From Kutzneria buriramensis (GTDB taxonomy: Bacteria; Actinomycetota; Actinomycetes; Mycobacteriales; Pseudonocardiaceae), in assembly GCF_003387475.1 (NCBI RefSeq), contig NZ_QUNO01000021.1, forward strand, positions 171,897 through 235,896: a stretch of 64,000 bases of DNA, given 5' to 3'. The notes below the pieces were generated by a model. The model saw only the letters and a program-made list of their open reading frames with translations, ran no database searches and was not told where the DNA came from. Every line of letters starts with the position of its first letter. The first letter of the stretch is position 1. A program made the position numbers and the translations under genes. Positions 34,427 through 42,293 of the stretch are shown piece by piece.

Positions 34427-36748
34427 GTGACTCGTGCCGTCCTTCGCCTCTCCCCGTTCGTGACCGGCGCGCTGCCCGCGTCGCTGACGAGCTTCGTCGG
34501 CCGGGACTCGGTGCTGACGGACATCGCCGACCTGCTGGCCACCGCCCGCCTGGTCACCCTGTACGGCCCGAGCGGCATGGGCAAGACCCGCCTGGCCGAG
34601 GAGGCCGCGCGCCGGCTGCGTCCCGCGTACGGGCACGGCGTCGCCCTGATCGACCTCACCCAGCTGGAACAGCGCGACCGGCTGGCGCGGTTCGTCGCCG
34701 AGTCGCTGCCGCGCCCGCTGCACGACCAGTCCGCGCGCCCGGGCCGGGAGGCGCTGCTGGCGACGTTGGCGGAGCTGCCCGAGGACGAGCGCGTGCTGCT
34801 GGTGCTGGACAACTGCGAGGACATCGTCGAGGACGTGGCGGCCCTGTGTGTGGACGTGCTGCGGGCCGCCCCGGCGGTGCGGATCCTCGCCACCAGCCGG
34901 ATTCCGCTGCGGGTGCCGGGCGAGCGGTGGCTTCGGGTGCCGCCGCTGAGCATGCCGTCGTCGGAGGACGACCCGGACGGCGAGGCGTTGCAGCTGCTGG
35001 TCGAGCGGACCCGCGAGCAGATGCCGGACTTCGCCGTGACGCCGACGAACCGGGCCGACCTCATCCGGCTGTGCCGGACGCTGGACGGCATTCCGCTGGC
35101 GATCGAGATGGCCGCGCCGTGGCTGCGCATGGTGAAGGCCGCCGACCTGCCGCAGCACCTGGACCTGTTGGGGCAGGCCGGTTCTCAGGTCGGCCGGCGG
35201 GAGAGCCACCGGTCGCTTGCGGCGATGGTCGGCGCCACCTGGAAGGACTGCACGCCGGCGCAGCGCGCCGTATGGATGCGGCTGTGGGTGCTGGTCGGCG
35301 AGTGGGATCTCGACGCGGCGCGGGCGGTCGGCGCGTGCGAGGAGGTGTCCGCCGCCGGCGTGCTGGAAGTGTTGGAACAGTTGGAGTTCCGCAGTGTCGT
35401 GGTGGCCGACCTGACCGGCGGCTCGCCCCGGTTCCGCATGCGCGAGACGTTCCGCCAGGAAGGTCGCCGGGCGGCGGAGCAGGCGGGTCTGGTCGACGAC
35501 GTGCGCCGCCAGCACACTCAACACTTCGGTTACGGCGTAAGGGAAACGACCCAGCTCTACTACACCGCCGGGGAACTCGACGGCATGCGGTGGTTCGGCA
35601 CGCATCTGCCGAACATCCGCGCGGCCCTGACAGCGTCCTGCGAGGTGTCGGGCCTGGCGCCGATCGGGCTGGAGATGGCCACCGGCCTGGGCGCCTACCT
35701 GGCGTGGTGGTTCCACGGCAGCCTGAACGAGGGCAAGACCTGGCTGGCCCGCACGGCCGCGCTCAACGAGCCGGGCCCGGGGCTGGCGGTCGCGTTGGCG
35801 CAGCAGGGTTTCTTCACGACCTGCCAGGGCGACCACGCGCAGGCGCGTGTCCTGCTGACGCAGGCGGCCGAGGTCCCCGTGGCCGACGACGATCCGCAGG
35901 CCCCGTACGTCGCTGCGGTCCTGGCCGGGATCGAGGGCGCGCACCGTTGGCTGAGCGGCCATGCGGACAGCGTCGACATGCTGCTGCGCGCCGCCGACCG
36001 CTGGGAGGAACTGGGCCAGCGCGGGCCGTGTTACTTCGTGCGCAACCTGGCGGTGTTCGCCGGCGCGACGTACTCCGCCGACTCGGCGGGGATGCTGCGC
36101 CTGGCGAACTGGCTCCTCACCGACACGGCCGATGCCGGCTATCCGGCGTGGAACCGGAGTTGGGCGCTGGCCACCGCCGGTCTCACCGAGCTGCGGCACG
36201 GCGATCCGCCCAAGGCCGTCGAGTTGCTGCGCAACGGTTTGCAGCAGCAGTTGGCCGCCGGCGACAAGTGGGGACCGGGTCTGGTCGGGCTGGAACTGGC
36301 GGAGGCACTGGCCGTGGTCGGCCAGCAGGAGAGCGCGGCGACCGTGCTGCACGCCTCGCTGGTGCTGGTCGAACGGTCCGGCATGCGGCTGGCGGCGATG
36401 GTCCCGCTGGCCGAGGGGGCCGCCCGCGCCGCCCGCATCCTGGGCGACCAGCGGGCCGACGACGTCGGCGCGGATCCGGAGGCGACGCTGCTGGCCTTCG
36501 TCAGCCTAGGTGACGACAACCGCGGGGCGCCGGCCGTCGAGGCGGAGCGGGGAGCGCTCTCCGATCGTGAGGCGACGGTCGCCGAGCTGGTGGCCGAGGG
36601 GCTGACCTACCGGGAGATCGCCGAGAAGCTGTTCATCTCGACGCGGACGGTGGAGAGCCATTCGGCGAACATCATGAGCAAGCTGGGCCTGCGCAACCGC
36701 GCCGAGGTCGCCCGGTGGTGGCACCGGCGGCTAGCGTCGAGCCCGTGA
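34427..36748 (+). CDS. LuxR-family regulator with N-terminal ATPase domain
   Basis: 773 residues from GTG 34427; GTG 34460 is an equally plausible start close to the conserved LPASLTSFVGR. An NB-ARC-like ATPase has Walker A GPSGMGKT (about residues 46-53) and Walker B LLVLDNCED. A helical, TPR-like middle follows. The C-terminal LuxR helix-turn-helix (about 705-765) reads LSDREATVAELVAEGLTYREIAEKLF. This is the LAL-type architecture of large ATP-dependent activators. The stop overlaps the next gene as GTGA, so it may be co-expressed with the aldo-keto reductase. Confidence 0.87.
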   Translation: MTRAVLRLSPFVTGALPASLTSFVGRDSVLTDIADLLATARLVTLYGPSGMGKTRLAEEAARRLRPAYGHGVALIDLTQLEQRDRLARFVAESLPRPLHDQSARPGREALLATLAELPEDERVLLVLDNCEDIVEDVAALCVDVLRAAPAVRILATSRIPLRVPGERWLRVPPLSMPSSEDDPDGEALQLLVERTREQMPDFAVTPTNRADLIRLCRTLDGIPLAIEMAAPWLRMVKAADLPQHLDLLGQAGSQVGRRESHRSLAAMVGATWKDCTPAQRAVWMRLWVLVGEWDLDAARAVGACEEVSAAGVLEVLEQLEFRSVVVADLTGGSPRFRMRETFRQEGRRAAEQAGLVDDVRRQHTQHFGYGVRETTQLYYTAGELDGMRWFGTHLPNIRAALTASCEVSGLAPIGLEMATGLGAYLAWWFHGSLNEGKTWLARTAALNEPGPGLAVALAQQGFFTTCQGDHAQARVLLTQAAEVPVADDDPQAPYVAAVLAGIEGAHRWLSGHADSVDMLLRAADRWEELGQRGPCYFVRNLAVFAGATYSADSAGMLRLANWLLTDTADAGYPAWNRSWALATAGLTELRHGDPPKAVELLRNGLQQQLAAGDKWGPGLVGLELAEALAVVGQQESAATVLHASLVLVERSGMRLAAMVPLAEGAARAARILGDQRADDVGADPEATLLAFVSLGDDNRGAPAVEAERGALSDREATVAELVAEGLTYREIAEKLFISTRTVESHSANIMSKLGLRNRAEVARWWHRRLASSP
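36732..36737 (+). promoter_or_regulatory. Leaderless-type -10 box TAGCGT
   Basis: TAGCGT 7 nt before GTG 36745, inside the 3' end of the LuxR-ATPase gene. The reductase could be read both by coupling and from this internal promoter. Confidence 0.35.
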
Positions 36749-37674
36749 CCTTGATCTACGGCTGCATGGGCCTCGGCGGCTCGTGGGACGACGCGTCCTT
36801 CACCGACGCCGACGTCGACCACGCGGAACGGGCCGTGCACGCGGCGCTGGACATCGGCATCACCTGGTTCGACCACGCCGACATCTACACCAACGGCAAG
36901 GCCGAGCAGGTGTTCGGCGAGGTGCTGCGCCGTGATCCGGCGCTGCGCGACCGGGTGAAGATCCAGACCAAGTGTGGCATCAGGCTGGGGGAGAACGGTC
37001 TCCGGGCGTACTACGACCTGTCCCGGGCGGCGATCCTGGAGCGGGTGGACGCCAGCCTGCGCCGGCTCGGCGTGGACAGCGTGGACGTCCTGTTGCTGCA
37101 CCGGCCCGACCCGCTGATGGATCCCGCCGAGGTCGCCGACGCGTACGGGGAGCTGCGCGCCGCCGGCAAGGTGCGGGCGCTGGGCGTGTCGAACATGTCG
37201 GCGGCGCAGATGGCCCTGCTCCAGCGGCACCTCGACGAGCCGCTGGTCGCCAACCAGCTGGAGATGAGCCTGCACCGGCGGGACTGGCTGGAGGCCGGCG
37301 TGCTGGTCAACCACCCCGAGGGCAGCGGCCTGTCCTTCCCGGAGGGCACGATCGAGTACTGCCGGGCCAATGATGTGCGGATCCAGGCGTGGGGCTCGCT
37401 GGCCCAGGGCATCTACAGCGGCGCCCGTCGGTCGCAGGCCGACGACGCGGCGTACGAGCTGGTCAACGCCATTGCGGCGGAGAAGGGCACCACCGCCGAG
37501 GCGATCGTGCTGGGCTGGCTGCTGCGCCACCCGGCCCGCATCGAGCCGGTGGTCGGCACGGCCAACCCGGACCGGATCCGGGCCTGCGCGGACGCCGAGG
37601 CGCAGGCGGCGGCCATGACCAACGTCGAGTGGTACGCCCTCTACACCGCCGCTCGGGGGAAGGCGGTGCCATAA
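36745..37674 (+). CDS. Aldo-keto reductase 1
   Basis: 309 residues from GTG 36745. The catalytic tetrad of the aldo-keto reductase barrel is visible: Asp and Tyr in HADIYTNG, Lys in IQTKCGI and His in LLLHRPDP. The C-terminal GTANPDRI region binds the NADPH phosphate. It resembles YdhF-like oxidoreductases. It should reduce a carbonyl compound; the substrate is unknown. Translationally coupled to the LuxR-ATPase upstream. Confidence 0.88.
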   Translation: MTLIYGCMGLGGSWDDASFTDADVDHAERAVHAALDIGITWFDHADIYTNGKAEQVFGEVLRRDPALRDRVKIQTKCGIRLGENGLRAYYDLSRAAILERVDASLRRLGVDSVDVLLLHRPDPLMDPAEVADAYGELRAAGKVRALGVSNMSAAQMALLQRHLDEPLVANQLEMSLHRRDWLEAGVLVNHPEGSGLSFPEGTIEYCRANDVRIQAWGSLAQGIYSGARRSQADDAAYELVNAIAAEKGTTAEAIVLGWLLRHPARIEPVVGTANPDRIRACADAEAQAAAMTNVEWYALYTAARGKAVP

Positions 37675-37700
37675 CGTTCCGCTGGAACCGTCGGACCTGG

Positions 37701-37706
37701 TAGCAC
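37701..37706 (+). promoter_or_regulatory. Leaderless-type -10 box TAGCAC
   Basis: TAGCAC 7 nt before GTG 37714. A weak TTCCGC stands 18 nt further upstream as a possible -35. Confidence 0.3.
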
Positions 37707-37713
37707 AGGTGGT

Positions 37714-38373
37714 GTGGACTTCGAGACCGTGCGGGCCAAGCTCCGCACGCACGGGCGCGCGGTGCCCTTCCGCAACGGGGACCTGCTCTGCGTGGCCGGC
37801 GACGACAGCGACGAGGTGCTGTTGATCGAGGCCGGGTCGGTGAAGGTGGTGCTGCCGGGTCAGAACGGCGTCGACTCGATCCTCGGCTTCTACGGGCCCG
37901 GCGACGTGCTGGGGGAGATGGGCGTGCTGTGGGACCGGCAGCGGTCGGCCAGCATCGTCGCCCGCACCCACGGCCGCGCCGTGCACGTGGACGGCGCGCG
38001 GTTCCTGGCGCTGGCCGCCGAGGATCCCGAGGTGCTGCGGTTCGTCACGGATCTGTTGCGGGAAAGGCTGTGGCGGGCCGACAAGCGGCTGGAGTACCGG
38101 GCGTCGATGGACGTACAGGCGCGGCTGGCGCGGGTGCTGCTCGACCTGGCCCGCGAGTTCGGCGAGCCGGTCGGGCCGGGATTCGGCGTGCGCGGGGTGA
38201 CGCAGGCGGAGCTGGCGCAGTTGGTGACGGCCTCGCAGAAGTCCATCGAGCACGCGGTGCACCTGCTGCGGCAGGACGGCGTGCTGATCACCGACCGGCG
38301 CTATTACCAGATCGTGGACGCCGATGCGTTGGAGCGCAAGCTCGCCGACCCCGGCTGGCGGCCCGGCGGTTAG
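37714..38373 (+). CDS. Crp/Fnr-family transcriptional regulator
   Basis: 219 residues. An N-terminal cyclic-nucleotide-binding-like beta-roll (about 15-125) includes GPGDVLGEMGVL, and a C-terminal Crp-type winged HTH (about 150-205) includes TQAELAQLVTASQKSIEHAVHLLRQDG. There are no N-terminal cysteines for an iron-sulfur cluster. It lies between two aldo-keto reductase genes and may control one or both. The effector is not evident. Confidence 0.87.
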   Translation: MDFETVRAKLRTHGRAVPFRNGDLLCVAGDDSDEVLLIEAGSVKVVLPGQNGVDSILGFYGPGDVLGEMGVLWDRQRSASIVARTHGRAVHVDGARFLALAAEDPEVLRFVTDLLRERLWRADKRLEYRASMDVQARLARVLLDLAREFGEPVGPGFGVRGVTQAELAQLVTASQKSIEHAVHLLRQDGVLITDRRYYQIVDADALERKLADPGWRPGG

Positions 38374-38415
38374 GATCCGGTCGGGTGTTTTTCCAGTACT
38401 GACGGGGAGAGTCGA

Positions 38416-39402
38416 ATGCCGTACGTCGCCGATGGCGCGCGCTACACCACGATGCCCTACCGCCGCACCGGTCGCAGCGGCCTGAAGCTGCCGGCCGTGT
38501 CGCTGGGGCTGTGGCACAACTTCGGCGACGTGAACCGGATCGACACCCAGCGGGCGATCCTGCGGCGCGCCTTCGACCTGGGCGTCACGCACTTCGACCT
38601 GGCCAACAACTACGGCCCGCCGCCCGGTTCCGCCGAGGAGAACTTCGGCCGGCTGTTCGCCGAGGACCTCAGGCCGTACCGGGACGAGATCCTGGTGTCC
38701 ACCAAGGCCGGCTACCTGATGTGGGACGGCCCGTACGGCGAGTGGGGCTCCCGCAAGTACCTGGTGTCCAGTTTGGACGCCAGTCTGCGGCGGATGGGCC
38801 TGGACTACGTGGACGTGTTCTACCATCACCGGCCGGACCCGGAGACGCCGCTCGACGAGACCATGGGAGCGCTGCATTCCATTGTGCAGCAGGGAAAGGC
38901 GCTCTACGTCGGCGTCTCGAACTATTCCGCCGAGCAGACCCGTGAGGCCGCGGCGGTGCTGGAGCGGCTGGGCACGCCGCTGCTGATCCACCAGCCGTCG
39001 TACTCGATGGTGAACCGCTGGGTGGAGGAGGGCCTGCTGGACGTGCTCGACGAGGTGGGCGCCGGCGCGATCGCGTTTTCCCCGCTGGCACAGGGTTTGC
39101 TGACGAATCGGTACCTCAACGGCATTCCCGAGGACTCGCGGGCGGCCAGCGACAGCCCCTTCCTGACGGGCGAAGGCGTTGCGGCGCAACTGGATCGTAT
39201 TCGCGCGTTGAACGAGGTCGCCCAGGGGCGGGGGCAGACGTTGGCGCAGATGGCGATCGCGTGGATCCTGCGCGGCGGCCGGGTGACGTCGGCGTTGGTC
39301 GGCGCGAGCAGTGTGCGTCAGATCGAGGACAGCGTCGGCGCCGCGGCCAACCTCGACTTCAGCGACGAGGAGCTCGCGCTGATCGAGAAGCTGCTGGCGT
39401 GA
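38416..39402 (+). CDS. Aldo-keto reductase 2 (YghZ/Gpr-like)
   Basis: 328 residues from ATG 38416, with GGGGAG upstream. Strong resemblance to the L-glyceraldehyde-3-phosphate reductase group: YRRTGRSGLKLPAVSLGLW at the start, HFDLANNYGPPPGSAEENFG, Lys in VSTKAGY and the tetrad His in FYHHRPDP. The C-terminal GASSVRQIEDSV fits NADPH binding. Probable role: detoxifying reduction of small aldehydes such as methylglyoxal or L-glyceraldehyde phosphate. The stop is 2 nt from the convergent thioesterase stop. Confidence 0.9.
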   Translation: MPYVADGARYTTMPYRRTGRSGLKLPAVSLGLWHNFGDVNRIDTQRAILRRAFDLGVTHFDLANNYGPPPGSAEENFGRLFAEDLRPYRDEILVSTKAGYLMWDGPYGEWGSRKYLVSSLDASLRRMGLDYVDVFYHHRPDPETPLDETMGALHSIVQQGKALYVGVSNYSAEQTREAAAVLERLGTPLLIHQPSYSMVNRWVEEGLLDVLDEVGAGAIAFSPLAQGLLTNRYLNGIPEDSRAASDSPFLTGEGVAAQLDRIRALNEVAQGRGQTLAQMAIAWILRGGRVTSALVGASSVRQIEDSVGAAANLDFSDEELALIEKLLA

Positions 39403-39403
39403 A

Positions 39404-39793
39404 CTAGGCGAGGACGGACTGCGTCTGGGTGATGGTCGCGACCGTGCGCAGTTCGTCGTCGTGCAGGTCGGTCCGGATGACGATGGTGGAGCGGCCGACG
39501 TGCAGGGGTTGGCTGACGGCGGTGACGGTGCCGGAGCGGACCGCGCGGAAGAAGTTGGTGCCGGACTGGATCGTCGAGGTCGTCGCGCCAGGTGGCAGGT
39601 TGAGGAAGGCGTTGACGGCGGCGACGGTGTCCGCGAAGGCCATCAGCGCGCCGCCGTGCATGATGTTGGCGGCCGTGCAGCGTTGCGGTGCCCAGGTCAT
39701 GCGGCCGCGGGCTTCTTCGGGGCTTGCCGCGTCGAGGGTGATGCCGAGCTGGGTTGCGAACGGCATGAGTTTGATCAGTTCGTCGAGGTTCAC
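39404..39793 (-). CDS. PaaI-family hotdog thioesterase
   Basis: 129 residues from GTG 39793, which gives the usual (M/V)NLDEL..LMPFA start; GTG 39820 would add nine residues. A single hotdog fold with the PaaI signature NIMHGGALMAFADTVAAVNA and a C-terminal GRSTIVIRTDL strand. It likely hydrolyses acyl- or aryl-CoA thioesters in the cytoplasm. Divergent from a small cysteine-rich gene with a short gap. Confidence 0.88.
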   Translation of the reverse strand: MNLDELIKLMPFATQLGITLDAASPEEARGRMTWAPQRCTAANIMHGGALMAFADTVAAVNAFLNLPPGATTSTIQSGTNFFRAVRSGTVTAVSQPLHVGRSTIVIRTDLHDDELRTVATITQTQSVLA

Positions 39794-39828
39794 GGTCGCC
39801 GAGCGTAGTCGCCGCTTCACGGGACGCC

Positions 39829-39834
39829 TATGAT
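39829..39834 (+). promoter_or_regulatory. -10 box TATGAT for the small cysteine-rich gene
   Basis: A near-consensus -10 box 8 nt before GTG 39843, fitting a leaderless transcript. It supports the short ORF being a real gene. Confidence 0.45.
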
Positions 39835-39842
39835 CTGGTGTC

Positions 39843-39992
39843 GTGGCAGCGGATCCGATGTGCGAGTGCGGTCATGTGCTCGCTGCGCATGAGCACTACC
39901 GGCCCGGCAACGACTGCGCTTTGTGCTCGTGTGAGCGGTTTCGTGCCGCCGGCGGCTGGTGGGCGCGGCTGCGGAAACTCTTCCGGCGCTGA
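39843..39992 (+). CDS. Small cysteine-rich (zinc-ribbon-like) protein, 49 aa
   Basis: A short ORF from GTG 39843. Five cysteines and several histidines are arranged C-x-C-G-H, then H-x-H-Y-R-P-G-x-D-C-xx-C-x-C, a plausible zinc or metal site. A tryptophan and a strongly basic C-terminal tail follow (RLRKLFRR). A -10 box is correctly placed. The HYRPGxDC pattern looks like that of small conserved actinobacterial proteins of unknown role. No function is claimed. Immediately downstream the G-quadruplex and G/T-rich repeat tract begins. Confidence 0.65.
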   Translation: MAADPMCECGHVLAAHEHYRPGNDCALCSCERFRAAGGWWARLRKLFRR

Positions 39993-40235
39993 GGCGTTTC
40001 GGGGTCGTTCTTGGGGGCGGGGTTTAGTGGGGCGGGGTCGTTGGGATTTTCGGCTGTGTGGTTCTGGGCCGTTTGGTGTGGGGGTGGTTTGGTTCGGGGT
40101 CGTTTGAGGTGCGGGTGATGCGGTTTTTGGGCGGGGGTGCTGCGTGGTTTCGGGGTGGGCGGCGTGGGTTTTAGGGCGGCGCGGTTCGGGTTCGTTTGAG
40201 GCTGGTGGTGGCCCGGTTTTTGGGCGGCGGTGTTC
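39993..40235 (+). repeat. G/T-rich degenerate repeat tract
   Basis: About 240 nt strongly depleted of C and A on the plus strand. Units related to GGTTCGGGGTCGTTTGAGG recur at 40060, 40091 and 40183. CGGTTTTTGGGCGG recurs at 40121 and 40214, a period of 92-93 nt. The last related unit runs into the left arm of the structured element at 40236. No open reading frame looks real here. The 40358-40518 stretch beyond the element shows nothing recognisable. Confidence 0.55.
40013..40037 (+). other. G-quadruplex motif
   Basis: Four runs of at least four G (40013-40017, 40019-40022, 40029-40032, 40034-40037) with loops of 1, 6 and 1 nt: an ideal intramolecular quadruplex sequence on the plus strand. 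Confidence 0.6.
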
Positions 40236-40355
40236 GGGTCGATTTGGTGTGGAGCCTCTGGACGATGGCCTTCGAGGAGCCTTTCCGGGGCAGGTTACGC
40301 CTGCCCCTCGCGCGGAAAGCTTAGGCCATCGTCCACCTCCACACAAAATCGACCC
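40236..40355 (+). repeat. 120-nt structured inverted element, left copy (L)
   Basis: A 120-nt self-complementary element. The outer stem is 19 pairs with one G-A mismatch (40236-40254 with 40337-40355), extendable by two pairs. The middle stem is TGGACGATGGCCT (40259-40271) with its complement at 40323-40335. The inner hairpin is GGGGCAGG-TTACG-CCTGCCCC (40287-40307). About 85% identical to an opposite-orientation copy at 41769-41888 (103 of 121 aligned columns by eye), with three compensatory base-pair changes in the outer stem. It lies 164 nt beyond the stop of the DUF222-HNH gene. Confidence 0.8.
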
Positions 40356-40518
40356 GAGGCGGTGGTTGCAGGTGGTGTGTTGGCGAATTTTCGGTCGCTG
40401 TGGAATTGTCAAGGAACATGGCGCGTGGTGAGGCGGTTGGGAATGGAGTCGGTGCGGTGATCGGTAGTGCGGCGGGATGGATGGCCGGCGGGGCGGAGCC
40501 ATGTGGCCGGTTGGCCGG

Positions 40519-41661
40519 TCAGTATTGGTGGGGTGTGGTGGTGTAGGTGCGGCCGTGTGGGGTGGTCCAGTGCAGGGTGCCGTCGTCGTCGACGGTGACC
40601 TTGTGGGTGTCGTGCTTCAAGTGGTGGTGGCGGGTGCAGAGGCCTTTGACGTTGGCGAGTGTGGTGTGGCCTTTGGGCCACGGCGTGACGTGGTCGCCTT
40701 CCTGAACCGACCGGGTGCAGCCGGGGGCCGAGCAGACGTTGCCGGCGCGGACGCCGACGAGTTCTTTGAGGCGGCGGCCTGGTCGGTAGGTGTGTTTGCC
40801 GATCGCTTCGGCTTGGTCGTGTTCGTCGAGCAGGATCGCCCGCCAGATGCCGTGCATGGCGAGTTCGCGGGCGGTGTCGGCGGAGATGGGGCCGTAGCCC
40901 TCGAGTAGGGCGGGGTCTTCGGTCAACCCCATGAGGGTTTCCATGGAGATGGTGACGTGGACCTGGACATCGCGCTTCCGGACGTTGCCCAGGAAGCGGT
41001 CGAGGAAGGCGTCGGCGCGTTTCTGGTCGGTGGTGCGCTCGTCTGTGGGGAGGTCTTTGGCGTCGGCGCAGAGCAGGTCGTGGACCATGCGGGCGTCGAC
41101 TGCGGGCAGGATGGCGGTGAGGTGGGCCATGCCGTCCGGGCGCGGCCGGATCTCCACGCGACGCTCGGTTTTGGCTTTCTGGTGGCGTTGTTCGTAGCCG
41201 GTGGGGTCGGCTTGCGCGACCAGGGCGGTGGTCCGCCGGCCCAACTGCGAGTGGGTGAGTCCTGGGGCGATGTCGAGCAGGGCGTCTTCGACCTCGGCGA
41301 TGAGCGCCACGGACGGCAGATTGCAGACCCGATCACGGACCGCTTCCAGCCGCCGCAGGTCCAGGCGCCCCTCCCGCAACTGGTCCATCAGGCGGGGCAG
41401 GGTCCGCAGATCCTCGGTCAACACCTTACGCCGGGCCACGGTCTGCTCGGGTTCGGTGATGGCCATCGCCAACTCGGCGGTGTCCTCGACACCCCGCAGC
41501 ACAGTCAACTCCACGTAGTCGGCGAAGGCCCGGATCTTGCGGGCGAGAATGGTGACGGTGACCCGCTCGTCGGCGGAAAGGGCGTCCAGATCGAGGCCCG
41601 CGAGAAGATCGAGCAGGGCCCCGCTGGGCTCCGCTCTCTCCAACTCCCGGGTGAGTTCCAT
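40519..41661 (-). CDS. DUF222 / HNH endonuclease (13E12-repeat type)
   Basis: 380 residues from ATG 41661, chosen because TATTCT lies exactly 7 nt upstream (leaderless). The first 290 residues are the DUF222 helical domain. The C-terminus is an HNH nuclease (about 320-370): GNVCSAPGCTRSVQEGDHV, then Asn in LANVKG and CTRHHHLKHD, with cysteines for a structural zinc. Family members exist in many copies per actinobacterial genome (REP13E12 in Mycobacterium) and behave like selfish DNA, but their mechanism is unknown. Here the intact gene is bracketed by inverted 120-nt structured elements. Confidence 0.9.
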   Translation of the reverse strand: MELTRELERAEPSGALLDLLAGLDLDALSADERVTVTILARKIRAFADYVELTVLRGVEDTAELAMAITEPEQTVARRKVLTEDLRTLPRLMDQLREGRLDLRRLEAVRDRVCNLPSVALIAEVEDALLDIAPGLTHSQLGRRTTALVAQADPTGYEQRHQKAKTERRVEIRPRPDGMAHLTAILPAVDARMVHDLLCADAKDLPTDERTTDQKRADAFLDRFLGNVRKRDVQVHVTISMETLMGLTEDPALLEGYGPISADTARELAMHGIWRAILLDEHDQAEAIGKHTYRPGRRLKELVGVRAGNVCSAPGCTRSVQEGDHVTPWPKGHTTLANVKGLCTRHHHLKHDTHKVTVDDDGTLHWTTPHGRTYTTTPHQY

Positions 41662-41668
41662 ACCTCTA

Positions 41669-41674
41669 AGAATA
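41669..41674 (-). promoter_or_regulatory. -10 box TATTCT of the DUF222-HNH gene
   Basis: Minus-strand TATTCT, 7 nt from ATG 41661. There is no convincing -35. It lies between the right structured element and the gene. Confidence 0.45.
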
Positions 41675-41768
41675 CCGACCTGCAAGATCCAAATCGAATC
41701 CCTAACGGGTGAACTGTTTCATGCATAATCGAGCGATCGGTCGCACAGAACCGCCAACAACACGATAA

Positions 41769-41888
41769 GCGTGGATTTTGCGTGGAGGGGGACGATGGCC
41801 TAAGCTTTACTGCGTGAGGGGCAGGCGTAGCCTGCCCCGGAGATGCCCCTCATGGCCATCGTCCAGAGGCTCCACGCAAAATCCACGC
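41769..41888 (-). repeat. 120-nt structured inverted element, right copy (R)
   Basis: Inverted copy of the element at 40236-40355. The outer stem is a perfect 19 bp (GCGTGGATTTTGCGTGGAG at 41769-41787 with 41870-41888). The middle stem is GGACGATGGCC (41790-41800 with 41854-41864). The inner hairpin is GGGGCAGGC-GTA-GCCTGCCCC (41818-41838). An alternative pairing of TGAGGGGCA (41815-41823) with TGCCCCTCA (41844-41852) competes with the inner hairpin. It sits 107 nt upstream of the HNH gene start. Confidence 0.8.
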
Positions 41889-41951
41889 GACATACACACG
41901 ATAAAACCCGGCAACCGGTCCCAAAGGTTCCATCCCGGGCAACACAACCAC

Positions 41952-42284
41952 TCAAACCGCCGCGATCTGGAAAACGTTCCCGTAAGGATCCCGCACCATC
42001 GCACGCCGCTGCCCGTACGGCGTCTGCGTCGGCTCCTCCAGCACCTCGGCCCCAGCACCCACCGCCCGACCGAACGCCGCATCCGTGTCACCCACGTACA
42101 CATACAGAAACACCGGGAACCGCCCACGGTCAGCAGTCCCGGACACCAGCACCACGCTGTCCCCGATCACCATCTCCGCCGGCCGGTCGCCAACAAACGC
42201 CCCCTCAGCGCCGAAAACCTCACGCAGGAACCGAACCGCGCCAGCAGGATCGTCCACGAACATCCGAGGCAGCACCGTCGCCAT
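41952..42284 (-). CDS. VOC-family (glyoxalase-like) protein
   Basis: 110 residues. Two beta-alpha-beta-beta-beta half-modules of the vicinal-oxygen-chelate fold, with PhnB-like features: MFVDDPAGAVRFLREVFG at the start and the closing YGQRRAMVRDPYGNVFQI. Such proteins are metal-dependent lyases or dioxygenases, or drug-binding resistance proteins. The assignment stops at fold level. It lies 9 nt downstream of the SARP gene on the same strand. Confidence 0.85.
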   Translation of the reverse strand: MATVLPRMFVDDPAGAVRFLREVFGAEGAFVGDRPAEMVIGDSVVLVSGTADRGRFPVFLYVYVGDTDAAFGRAVGAGAEVLEEPTQTPYGQRRAMVRDPYGNVFQIAAV

Positions 42285-42293
42285 GGCGACACC

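Noticed and set aside
39993..40235. CRISPR-like array
   Set aside because: Repeats are degenerate, unequal in spacing and without unique spacers; no cas genes nearby.
40418..40549. Short plus-strand ORF between element L and the HNH gene
   Set aside because: About 43 codons, no ribosome site or -10 box, no motif, and it overlaps the end of the HNH gene.
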